Origin: Branchiostoma floridae
Lineage: Eukaryota; Chordata; Leptocardii; Amphioxiformes; Branchiostomatidae
NCBI RefSeq assembly: GCF_000003815.2
Contig: NC_049985.1
Coordinates: 11,842,813 to 11,906,812, forward strand
Length of the DNA: 64,000 bases
Reading direction: 5' to 3'
Position 1 is the stretch's first letter. Every line of letters starts with the position of its first letter. Position numbers and translations under genes: made by a program. Below the pieces are notes generated by a model. The model was not told where the DNA came from, did no database searches, and saw nothing but the letters and a program-made list of their open reading frames with translations. This document shows positions 1 through 11,700 of the stretch, in pieces.

Positions 1-2005
1 GTGGTTTGCAGCAGTACTTCTTCACCTTTGCTAAATTATTGTTCACATCATAAATATAAGATATTTTTACACTATTGAGCTTCCACCAGTATCATGGCTT
101 GTCAGATGTGGGGGTAGTTGTCAAAGATCTCTCTCACTCATCCACTCACTCACTTTCACTCACTCACTCCCTCATCCACTCACTCACTTTCACTCACTCA
201 CTCACTCCCTCACTCTCACTCACTCACTCACTCTCACTAAACGCATTAGCAACATGATATGCCTTTGTAAAAATTAATGCCAGTCCAAATGTCAACTTAA
301 ATTACTCATACACTTGACACATCATTTACCTGAATCATACAGTAAAAAATCAATGACAAAATCTTTATATTGTAACGTTACAATGGCATTTCATTTAATA
401 CTTGGCTACACAAAGGCAAACATTGTCCTTAATACAAAGCAAGTAACATGTAGATCATAATTGCATACCTCTGGTAACAACTATGTCTTAACTCTATGAC
501 TCTACCAGGCCCTAAATGGAAGTGCTAACCTACCTTACTTCAGCAATGATAGGACTCAGTGTGCATCAAGCACTGTTCTGTATATTTCATGTAACATAAA
601 TATTATCGATATCAGCTCCAAAACGTCCAGAACACAGCTGGGACTTCATACACGTCCAAAACAAATCATCAGCTATTATTCATCATAATTGCTTTTAAAA
701 TGACTTACATGCCTTTGTAATCCACTCTAAATTGAGTTGGCAGACTGGCAACACCAGGGGAATACAGATGTACCCTGTCTAACCTTCAGTAGCACTCAGC
801 TGACATTGTACAATGTACATTCAGTAACCGCATGTACAATGTTCAATTCAATTCTGCTTGCACAATACATGTATTGTCAAACCTAAATGCTGTCTCAATG
901 ACATTTATATTCAACATTGATTAAACAAACAATAACAATTCAGTGAGATATGAAGCCATAATTTTACACACCAAATTCTGTCATCAAGATATGATGGCTT
1001 GAAAGTATTTCTGTACCAGAATTTATGTTTTGTATGATTTTGCATGAGTTTCATATTTCACATGTTTTTAAGACTATATTTTTGTCTTATCATTTCTACA
1101 TTCTATCACAAAATACATCATCTATAGACTATAATACAGTATGGCACTGCCACTATATGGCATTAGTTAGAGATGGCACTCACAGTAGGCTATAAAGCAT
1201 CCTTAGATATTGAACTATAACATTGTTTGTATTACCATTACTGAAAAATTGATATTCAGTGTCCACATCAGGGTCTAATGTTCTGTAACTTAATAATTTC
1301 ATGCTGGTTTTATATCATGTATAAACAAAGGTTCAAACAAACAAACAATCATGGTAGGAGCCAACATTTTTTTGTGATATTTGAATTTGTGTGAACAATT
1401 CTGTACAACAGTAGTAATGTACTGGAAATGCATATTCACATGCAGTGTCATCGTAGATTTGTAGTGGAGGGTCTGGGGTGTGAGTGAGCTTGCTGAAGTA
1501 ATAAAATAGAAGCTAAGCCTTAGAAGAAAACCTGATCAACACTTTTCCTTCACAGTAACACTGCCTCATACCTGAATAGCCAGGTACTTTATCATTCTGA
1601 AACATTCTGTTTTCTCGATCTCGTATATACATTAGAGTGTTTCACAACGGTTGTTTCAACTAAAAGAACCTCGTTTTTCTGTGGCAGAATAAAAATATGG
1701 AATGAATATGCCCCATTTTCAATGCATGCAAATATACACAACTGGAAAGTATGTACTATGTAAATCAAATAAATCCTGCATCAGAGCTACTATCCTTTCT
1801 AAGTCATGATTTATCACCAAAACTGTCCACTCAAGAACAGATGGCACTAAAACACATTATAAGCACCAAAGAACAATTGAGGCCAGTAAAAGACAACACA
1901 ATATACAAAACTTGTCACAACCGTATTTCTTGCATAGCAGACTGTACTTCACCCCAAACCAAAAGTTCTTAAGGTAAAAGAATACAATGTACCGTATAGT
2001 GTACT
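1..2005. other. Non-coding region downstream of the folate receptor gene
   Basis: AT-rich sequence with no convincing exon. It contains the CACT-type microsatellite near 130-240. The part nearest 2005 is probably 3' UTR of the minus-strand folate receptor gene. The short open frame at 1751-1972 has no recognisable family features and no supporting splice context. No strong polyadenylation signal could be assigned with confidence. Confidence 0.6.
128..240. repeat. CACT/ACTC tetranucleotide microsatellite
   Basis: Long runs of CACTCACTCACT with CTCACTTTCACT variants. The block CACTCACTTTCACTCACTCACTCCCTCATC occurs in near-tandem copies, so there is a higher-order unit of about 45 bp as well as the 4-bp unit. 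The Ser/Leu/Thr/His-rich open frame across it is a by-product of the repeat. Confidence 0.9.
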
Positions 2006-4868
2006 TTACCAGAGCCTTGCAAGAAAGACTCCAACACCAAGGAGTACATAGCTCACTGTTGCAGACAACTCGCTGGTGCTAGCCTGCACGATTTCTTTCG
2101 CTCTCTTCCGAGCGACTGCGTTGTTTGGGTTCAGCCCGTCAAACCACTGCGTCATGCACGGCTCTGTGTCGGCGACTACGGTGAAGGATCCGTCCCAGAT
2201 TTTCTGACAGAAGTTTGTGGCGTCGCCAAAATATTTCTTGAAAGTCTTGCACTGGTTCCCACGTGGACACTCATTTACTCCTAAAACAAACAAGACAATT
2301 GTGTTACATTGACTACTCCTTTCAATTGTCCTTTGTAACTTTTAAGTAAGCTTGTAGTAATGGCTGCTGTAAGCAAACAAACCAGAAATAAAACTATGAT
2401 TCATGATTGAATGGGTAACGGCATCAAATCAAAAATAGTCATTATGGAATACATATTGAATATTCAAGTGGATATACTGGAAGACATGAAATCTAGAGGT
2501 CACCAGTTTGACTCATGACATTGCTGGCTAGACTTGCATTTTATTTATTTTCATTTTTTTTATTTGTTCAGCTGTTTACAAACAGCCAGGGCTGCCCAAC
2601 TAGCCGTAGGCTATTGCTAAGGGCTAACCCTGTACATGTTCGCACATGTTCGCACACGACGGGTTATACCGCCCCTTACGGGGTGACACACCCGTCCGGG
2701 TGAATGATGTAGATCACCATGTGGCTGATACGAGACAGAGGTTCGCCAGGCCTCCATCCGGGTGATTTGAAGTGAATCACCAACTCCCGACAAAAGGATT
2801 TGCACCAACGCACACCGCACCATCGCACGTGTAGGGGTTCTTTAACGTGCATGGGGTATGGCTCTCCCCATACACGGGACCTCCATTTAACGTCCTATCC
2901 GAGGGACGACTCATTTTTCACTTGAGTAAAGTGAGGAAAGTCGTGTAAAGTGCCTTTCCCAAGGGCACAAGACTTGCAACACGGCAGGCGGATTCGAACC
3001 GGCGACCTCTCGGTCGCGGGCCGAATACACTACCACTGTGCTACGCGGCCCCACAATAGACTTGCATCCTTGGGGAAAGGCACTTTTTAATGACTTTCCT
3101 CATGTCACCCATGCATAAAAATGGGTACCTCACTTTGGTTTTATATCTGTATCTGTATCAATATAGCCGGTATAACTGCCCTTTGTAACACACCAACTTT
3201 GCAGGCAGCAGCTGGTTATATCACACTGAAGGAATTGTTATGTTACACCTACCCTTTGCACATCTGACCATAAATGTTGTTTGAAGCTTTCTAGTGAGGA
3301 TGCATCTACTAGTTGAAGAGGTAAAAGGCAGTGGAAGGAGAGGGATAGGATCTGCCTCCCAATACCCTGCACATAACAATCTGCTGCCCCCGCAGCCCTC
3401 AGAAGTCTGAAAAGAGACCGATTTTGTTATTCTTACCAGATGTCCAGTTCCATCCCTTCCCCCAGTTTCCAGAGCAGGTCATGTCATCCTTACAGGCCTG
3501 CCACCATTGGTTACAGTCAGAGGCACATAGCGGCACGTTCACAAACCGCTCATTACGGATCTTCATCTGTATCTGCAATCATGATACAAAGGTCAGTATA
3601 TAAGGCTTAATCAAAGTGAGATTCTATATCTAATATACATGTAATACATAGGCTGATAACGATTGATACAGATGTTCCAAACCATACTGCATTTTATGGT
3701 ATCCCATGGGCTTCTACTTGCTTGTAATTGGCCTCCATAGAATTATCTGAATACACACTGTGTCATGTGCAAAGTTGAAATTGATTTTATTACAATATCT
3801 TTAATTGAAAATGCCACCTTTTCTCAACTTTTGGCACAGTTTTCATTGCACTGTGTTTTTCCAATGATTATGTCTCAATACAACACTGTAGTCCTCATCA
3901 CCCTAAGTCTCAGCTCTACCCCTGGTCTTTTCACCCTTCTGGGCCCAGGCTTCAACCTTCAGTTGGGTTGGTACCTTGTGTATGTGATACAGAATACACT
4001 ATGACCATGTTGTATTATGTAACAACATACATAACAACAACATATTGTATAACCAACCTTGACTAGCCATGGGCCGAGGTTAGGGGAACACTCGTAGAAG
4101 CACATGTCCTGCATGAAGTGTCGCTCACACGCAGGGGACAGCTGGCCGCAGTGGTGCCACTGGAAGTTGTAGGGGAACAGCTGGTCCTGGTGCATCTTCT
4201 CTGTCACGTTCCCACGGCAACAGGCGCGGTCCTTCCAAGGGGTACACTGCAAAGACAACAATATCAAAAGTGTCCAAGAGAGAAGTCTGGAAGATTTTGA
4301 ATACACAGGGAACTGAAACTAAGCTTAAATGTTGAAGTAAGTTGGAACGGGTTAGAATGCTCAAATGTTGCCTTAGTTGGAATATTCCATAGCGAGATTT
4401 TGTACACCTGCGCGTGCTGTTGCCTAGCCAGCTACACTCCTCTGGCCGGCTTACTCTTCTATTTGCTCTATTTCTACGGTTTTCCAGCTACCCGCAGTCT
4501 GGTAGAGACTAATTTTGTACATTGTCTGCTTGTGTTTGTAAGTTTTGTTTGTCTCATGTATTCTTCTGTTTGCACGAAATCAACATAAAAGTTTAACAGT
4601 AGTTGAAGAATCTTAATACGAGACTCTTTACAAGATTATATGTTGTCAGTTTGTCTAAAGATATAATAGAGGCCATTCCATTGAGGTATAGGGGTGTGCA
4701 TAGTCTCACCTGCTGATACAGGCTACCCTCCGGCCCTGGCACCTGCTTGTGGTGCATTCCATCCAGACAGCTGTTCAAAAGCTGCTCCTCTGTCTTCCCA
4801 TCAGTTGCTGGCTGCTGGCCCATAATGCACCAGGGCAGCAGTAGGATGAGAACAGGAAGTACCCTCAT
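2006..4868 (-). CDS. Folate receptor family protein (FOLR-like), 4 exons, 252 aa
   Basis: Predicted GPI-anchored extracellular protein binding folate or a related pterin/flavin vitamin. Coding exons on the minus strand are 4868-4710, 4246-4058, 3572-3437 and 2280-2006. All have GT-AG borders, phases 0, 0 and 1 fit, and the sum is 253 codons. The start gives a signal peptide (MRVLPVLILLLPWCIMG). The body shows the family core: HFMQDMCFYECSPNLGPW (exon 2), VPLC..DC..WW..C and WNWTSG (exon 3), and CQKIW plus MTQWFDG (exon 4), with many paired cysteines as in FOLR1. The C-terminus after residue 230 is hydrophobic and ends within the membrane-length tail, fitting GPI attachment. One oddity: vertebrate folate receptors have His before KGWNW, and here it is Gly, so ligand preference may differ. 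Family assignment is strong. True orthology to one vertebrate paralogue (FOLR, JUNO, retbindin) cannot be claimed. Confidence 0.93.
2600..3053 (-). mobile_element. tRNA-derived SINE (5' end at about 3053)
   Basis: Read on the minus strand, the element begins GGGGCCGCGTAGCACAGTGG, a polymerase III box A-like start, followed by a box B (GGTTCGAATCC) near 2993-3003, together forming a tRNA-like head. The body then has GGGAAAGGCACTTTACACG and GGACGTTAAATGGAGGTCCC, a conserved-looking central block. Fragments with the same body occur at about 3061-3130 (opposite orientation) and 46755-46930. It lies in the last intron of the folate receptor gene, antisense to nothing obvious. The 3' boundary is approximate. 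Confidence 0.75.
3061..3135 (+). repeat. SINE fragment related to the neighbouring 2600-3053 copy
   Basis: The segment CTTGGGGAAAGGCACTTT followed by GACTTTCCTCATGT matches the body of the adjacent minus-strand SINE but lies on the plus strand. The two copies are therefore back to back. It lacks the tRNA head. Confidence 0.6.
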
Positions 4869-7800
4869 GTCTGTCAGCTTGAAGGAAAAATCACAAGGTC
4901 CAAATTCAACACTCGGATGAATAAATCCATGGTTTTATGTGATAATACCTTGCCATATCGAAATATGTTTTGTCTATTACTAGTAAACTTTCCTGCATTA
5001 TCATATATCAGAATGTTTATCTTCATAAGTTTCAAGTCAATAACAGAAAACTAACGTTACATAATTACATAACGTTACCAATCAAATTGAATATTCATTT
5101 AGTCAATTAGTGATAGCAATTTTCAAGACGAAAAACACCAAATAACTTGTCCAAGGACGCCTTAGCATATGTAACAATACAAGAACATGTGCCACTAGAA
5201 GCCCTCTCCCTCCCCATTCTTCTAACATGCTTGCGAACATGTTACTATATCATCAGACAGGGCCAGATGTACAATGTAACAGCTGCAGCTGAAAATGACG
5301 CACACGAGTTTCATGTTTCAGGACACAGTGGCCCAGAAATGTTGACCTTGCACAAAGTTACCCTTTTGCCAATAAAAACACGCACAATAACAAATAGTGG
5401 ATGCATACATACCGTAAGGAGTAGTTAACAACGGAAATTGTCGGTCATAAAGCGTTGTTTTCTTTCTGTATGTTCATGCAAATTACGCAAGATGAGCACA
5501 TGGAAAACTCCATTGCAAACCGCCGGCTGCACGTGACAACTAGTACAGGGTTTTCACAGACATTCTAAATAGTCTAAACGCTCCACATACCTCTAGGATT
5601 GTCGACGAAGGTCTAGAGACGAACACAGCGATCTTGAACTAAATCTAGAAGCTGGTAAACAGCCTGCACCACTGCCCTGCAAGATCGGCAAGATTTTCGC
5701 GCGAATCGCATAGAGGTGAAAGGTCATGGGAAAATCGGGGGCACGAAGGGGGCGCGGTCACGCGATATGACATCATTGGCGGGAGTTTTCAAATGTTTCT
5801 CCTATGAGAGTCGATGCAACCACGGACGTTACAAAGGAGGTCCTTGATGCAACTTTGCGTTCCTTCTGTATATCTCCCGACAGGATAAGTTAAAATTCGC
5901 TGCAAATATTGATGTATTTTAGGTCACACACATAGGAAAGTTTCCTAGACTAGAAAAACAACTGCATACAATGTGGATAGGCCCAGGAAGATTGTGTTTC
6001 CGATATTTACAGCCCTGAGAAAATTTGGGTTGGTAGGCTGGGATTTTTCTTTTTTAATTCAAGGCCTTAGTATTTTAACAGATATGTCGAATACAGAGTG
6101 TAAGGAAATTTGCAAGGCTACTTGGAACTCTGTTTTGAATTTCACCACAAAGTTTTAAATTTCCATGCCCCTTGGCAGAAGTCATACTAAAAGAAAAGAA
6201 AAGGTTAGTTAGGATGGGTAGGTTTTGTTAGGATTGGTCAGGTAACCAGAAACACATTCTTCTTCTAGGCCCATGCTCTATTTCTCCAGAGTAATTTTGG
6301 TACAGCATCAAGTTGACTGAAGTTAGACCTTCTTTATTTTAATACTATGACATGCCAACTATCGATCAGCCGCATTGCTGATCAGTGGTAGGGGCAGCAT
6401 GACACTACTTAAACATGGATGCTGCAGTAAGATGAAGACACAAATAACACACGCACACATGAAATCAGTGCATCTTTGTGAATTCTCATGTATTTTGGAA
6501 TTCTCCCAATTGTCTTCAGGGCGTGAACACAAACGTGGACGTATGTCTTGGACATATGTATGTATTAAGTTGACAAAACAAAATAAAAATGTGCACCCAT
6601 CTATTATTTGTGAAATAAGCAAAACTTGTCACAAGTGATTATGACATCACACTTGGTGGTTTAACCTGGAAGTTCTCTGGCAACTTGGCATTTGTAATGT
6701 TGTGATGTTGACAACTACGTATACCCTTACAAAAGACTTCAATGATATTGCTGTAAACGGTTTCAACAAGTGCAAATTCATAGGTCTAGATGTCTGAAAC
6801 TTCCAGGCTTAACCAACCAGCATATTGCCTGTGATGCACAAATACCGTATATTGTGTTTTAGACTATATATACATACATACATAACAGATGTTTGTGTTC
6901 TCTGAAGACTTATCACTCAGTCACCATTCAATCACAGCAAAGATTAAGATGCAAACACAGTTTGCAAAGTATGCAACTTAGTTGAAAACACTACATGATA
7001 TTGCTACACATACAATGTACACCATTATGCTTGCATCTTTTAAATGTGTACAGATTTTTCTTATATCATCTAACGAAGCACGGTATTGGTACCTACATGT
7101 ATTATAGTACATGTAATACGTATGACACTCAGTGACAGGGTAGAATGTACAGAGACCAATAAACAAATTTTAAAGATTACAGTCGATTTAACAAAGATAC
7201 ATGAATATGCTTCTAAGACTGTTAATTGGAATGTTACAATGAATGATCATGAACAATTCCTAATACATTTGCCCATGAACATAGGAATGTCACAAGCATG
7301 CCCAAAGGTTTTTGTACAAATCAAAATATGCCCATTGAAATTTGGAAAAACAAGCTAAAAAAACACCCAAAAAGGAAACAAAGCGCAAGGTATACAGTAA
7401 GTAATACTACTAAGTTCAAAATCAATGTTGCAGACAATACACAAGACTTATGTAACTATGGATTTGTCACTCAGTCTTCTTTTGTTACTTAAAATATTTT
7501 GAGATCATTTAAACATGTATAAAGCAGCAGGTCAAATACACACACATGTAGTTATTTTGAGGCACAACTTGGCAAATGGTAACTGTGTAAGCAGCAATGA
7601 TACAGATGCACACACGTAAATGTAAATATACACAAGACATTGTATATGCACATCACTACGCTATCTTCTACTTACTATTCACAATAGACTTACTTGCAAA
7701 ATACTCTGCTACAGTATATGTTCATTTAGCTATTGGTACAGGATGTCAGCAACAAGCATCTGTAATTGGTCAATAGTGATGTCTCATATTTACATACACA

Positions 7801-8728
7801 TATAGTGCTGACTGTATTTACTGAACATACTATTTGTTGAAACTATCTCATTGAGAAGTTTAAGACTATCTCACTGAGAATCAAGACTATCTCACTGAGA
7901 AGTAAGACTATCTCATTGTATGGATGTACTTCAATAATCACAAGTGCTCAAAGGTCCCATTTTCCACTGCACCAGAATTGACTACTAGCAAGCTAGATTT
8001 CCATATTGTTTAATTCTGTATTTTAAATGTCAACCCAAGTGACAGAGGACGCTGGCGAGCTGCCATCAAGCCCCCTCATCTACGTGCGTCTAATCCCCAA
8101 GGGATGGGGAACAGATATTATACTATTAAACCAAATCGTGAGTGAGTGAGAGTTCAGAGTGCAAATCATGACCAGACTGTTTCTGTACATGCACATATAC
8201 TATATCAAGTTGACCTTATTTGTCCAATCACTGATAGCATAGAGTCTAACTGATTATTATCTATTGACCATCAAATTAAATGCAAGATATCAAAGGTCAG
8301 GCAGAACAAATGTGCCACAATACTTGTCCTTAGGTACAATGTGTTTACCATGCAAAATTCATATTACATTAATCTCAGCAGTCCTACAAGAGGGACGGCT
8401 TTTGTTGAATTGTCGACGTCTTGCAATGCTTTTCTATTGGGTAATACAGTACAACATTACATTTGGATGCAGCAGTGCAAAGCTATATCATCTACAATTG
8501 GTCAACTTGAAAAATACCTTACCATATTTCCTATCATTTCTCTTCATTACAGCACAAAAATATACAACTCCACATCAAATCATACTCCCTACAATTACCT
8601 TTTAATACAGCTCTACATATCTATATAATAGTTAGATCCATATAATAGTCAGATCTATATTTATAGGTAACTGTATCTTTAGTGTGCAGCATGTAATGTT
8701 AGAATGTGAAGAAGTGGTCCCTTTGGTG
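4869..8728. other. Intergenic: folate receptor 5' flank and NEK1 3' flank
   Basis: No exon could be supported here. The part next to 4869 should hold the folate receptor promoter. It is CpG-poor and AT-rich, becoming more CpG-rich between about 5650 and 5780. The part below 8728 is expected to be NEK1 3' UTR. The only structured feature is the short minisatellite near 7840-7920. The longer open frames at 6359-6638 and 8264-8628 are not coding by composition. Confidence 0.6.
7838..7920. repeat. Degenerate minisatellite, unit around ACTATCTCACTGAGA
   Basis: Four successive copies of a roughly 20-27 bp unit with core ACTATCTCA(C/T)TGAGA separated by short AAG-containing spacers. It lies in the presumed 3' flank of NEK1. 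Confidence 0.75.
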
Positions 8729-8739
8729 TCAGTCATTAT
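8729..8739 (-). other. NEK1: NEK1 terminal exon with an 11-base coding part
   Basis: The donor after 9545 (GAA G|GTATTG) and acceptor TTTTCCAG at 8740-8747 join to give Glu-Asp-Asn-Asp-stop. Vertebrate NEK1 ends GAYQEDNDE, so the predicted end is conserved. Without this splice the frame would read on to an unrelated stop at 9528. Confidence 0.88.
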
Positions 8740-11700
8740 CTGGAAAATAAAACAACATGCTGTATTAGAAATAAAAGCATGTTCATTGAGGTAAGAAAAT
8801 TCTATGAACAGGTTTTTGTCTTGGAATTTGGGAAAGAATCTTACTTTTGAATAGAAATGATCTCCTATTGCATTAAGAGTGGAATCTGTGAACATACATA
8901 TGTAGTCCTGATTAATCATTGTAGTGGCCCTGATTACCATCCAGACTATTTAGATAGAGGTATTAAGAAGTATTTAGAAGTATTAAGAAATTTGTAACTG
9001 TTACAGTAATTTATTGTGAGAGGTTCTATTGTTAGTGCATGATTGCATGCAATTTGTGTTTTCAAAGCAGTGTTTCCATTCTACCACCTACTGCCACCTA
9101 TTGTAATGTGTTTTTACTAACCAGTATACGGTTAATACTTTCCCAAGCCACATCATTCGTCTGTCAAAAGACCAAAGAAAAGTTGCCACACATGAGTCAA
9201 ACACACCAATTAGTAAACAAGAACAAGATGAGCTAGAAACAAACAAACAAAGACATGTAACAACACCAGTGAAATGGTCAAACAGAACTGTACCAAACCT
9301 TACAGTTTGTGAATGGCATTTTGTTAAGGTTGACAATTGTGGGGAAAATCTAAATGTACAAATACTATAAAGAATCCAAATTCAAATTTAACCTTGAATG
9401 ACCTGCTGTAGCACTAATTCTACAGACACAGTCACTTCTAATCTACTAATCTGGTAAACATTAAAAACAATGGGCTTTGAAGCAAAAAATAGGATAACTA
9501 CGTTCGACAAGTCACAAGAATGCTGGTTTAACAAATGTCAATACCTTCACAATATGCCCCATCAGCCATCACCAACTGAAGGATCTTGGGATACAGGTGC
9601 TCCTTCTCCTTGCCCAGGATCTGACCTACGACCTTTGGTCCTTCAACCATGTTCTCATCCTCATCTTCATGGAAGGCCTGAGGATGTTTTTGAGAAGTAA
9701 GAATCAGTAAGGAATGGCAAGAAAGAATTTTGGATATGCTATTGTTTGACAACAGCTATAAAGAATACACAGAGTCTTGATATATTTGTTTACCTGCATT
9801 ATTCCTTACATATCAGCCAGTTGGGAAGCCAGAGACTCTATAATTAGAACACATACTACTTGATAGATTTAATTTCTGCATGACAGCAATGAAATGTTGT
9901 GACATGTTCAGAATGATTGATTACTTACAAGAAAAATGTGCAGACAAAAAATTGTGATAGGAAATATTAGTCTATGCAACAGATAAATTTGAGTTTTCAT
10001 TGGTGGCAATTCAGCGTAACTTCTTTCCAAGGAACATTTAAATGTAAATCACCCATCACTGCTTCAAAGCAGACCAATGATTTTGTTTACCTGGATGGCC
10101 TTGTACGCCTTGATGAACACATCTGGACCGAGTTCGTCCTCGAGTCGCATTCTGGTCTCCTCCAACCGAGAGAAGACACTGTCATCGTCATCATCATCAC
10201 TCAGACTGTCTCGCTCATCACTCTCACTGTCTGTAGATACAACACAAACAAACTGTTTATATATGCAACACAGACATACTCATGTAGAAAAGAATACATG
10301 TAATATGCCAATAAATGGAAATATTGCCATGTATAGCTGGCAGGAACAAAGCTGTTACAGCACAATACTGTTGTGGTAAATGCTGGAAAATTAGTACAAA
10401 CTATAACAATCAGGATGCAAGTTATCAACATACAAACATACTATGGGCTGAAACATGCAAACATATATTGAATATGTAATGTCATTATGAAAGAAACACT
10501 GATGATCCTTTTGGAGTGCTAGAAGTACAATAAAAAACATGATGGTTTAGTCATTAGTATTTAGTTAACAATTTACAGGAATTATAATTCAATGAAACTG
10601 GTAAACGTAATGACAACTGCTTGGCAAAGACAGACATTGTGGCTCTATGCCTACAGTATCTAAACCAGGGTTCTAGCCAGCGTCCGTCCTTCTGTCCTTT
10701 GACAAAATTTTGCAGCTGGGGACGGACAATTCCGTCCTGTGACAGACAAAAATTGGCCTGTAATGATATTAAAGAAATGAAAGATCTCCAGAAATTCAGC
10801 ACAGATGCTATGGAACCAAGCTAACACTACTCTATCAGCAAAATTTGCCCCTCAAAATGCAGGAAATAGTGTTTCAAAGGGGATGGATTTCAAAATTTCC
10901 CCTGGATACCCTAAGATCATTGTGCTTCCGTGCTTGACAAAATTTCCATTCAAAATCCAGGGAATGGCAAAAAAAATTCAGGCTGGCTAGAACACTGATC
11001 TAAACTCATGATCAAGTAACCTTTGGAGTCCTCTAGAGCCTGTCTAAGTAAAGTAAGGAATGTTTTCTCCTCGTCCTCCTCTATATCCTCATCAGCAGTG
11101 GACCAGTAGTCCTCCGGGCTCCCCCTAGCTGATGACAGGTGAAGTACAGGTAAGCCAGGAAGATGAAGGACAGGAAGAGGATTTTCTATACATAAAAATA
11201 GAATGGAAAACTGAACTAAGAACTGGAGGAAATAGCAGAATAGGAACAGAAGACAAGAAGGTCTTAGGGAGCTTTAATTTAGTTTTTATATGTAGAACAG
11301 TCTGCAAACTTTGCATAAAAGAAATCAAAGGTTGCTCTTCGTACAAAAATTACAAACATGAGAAAATAATGACTGTACCAGATTGCCACTCTTCATTAAG
11401 GGGTTCTGCAGGGCTGGAACGACTGTCATCATCTTCCTCCTCCTCCCCTCCCTCCGCTCCCTCTGCTGTCTCTGTCGTGTCCACATCCTTCTCATCCATG
11501 TTGTCAGCTGTGTCCTCCGCCTCGTCACCCCCCTCCTCACCTGGAATTGAAAAAAAATTCCCTTTAAGGTCTGTGTTCCTGTAACTGTAAACTTTGGGCA
11601 TGATATGTACATGTACATAGTCACTTTGGCTCTTTTTTCTAATCTGTAGATCTTCTGTGCTGATCAGTTCATGCTGTTAGTTAATGTAAGTTCAAACCTA

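Noticed and set aside
2955-3053. A functional tRNA gene on the minus strand
   Set aside because: Box A and B are present but no good acceptor-stem pairing, and it runs directly into a SINE body.
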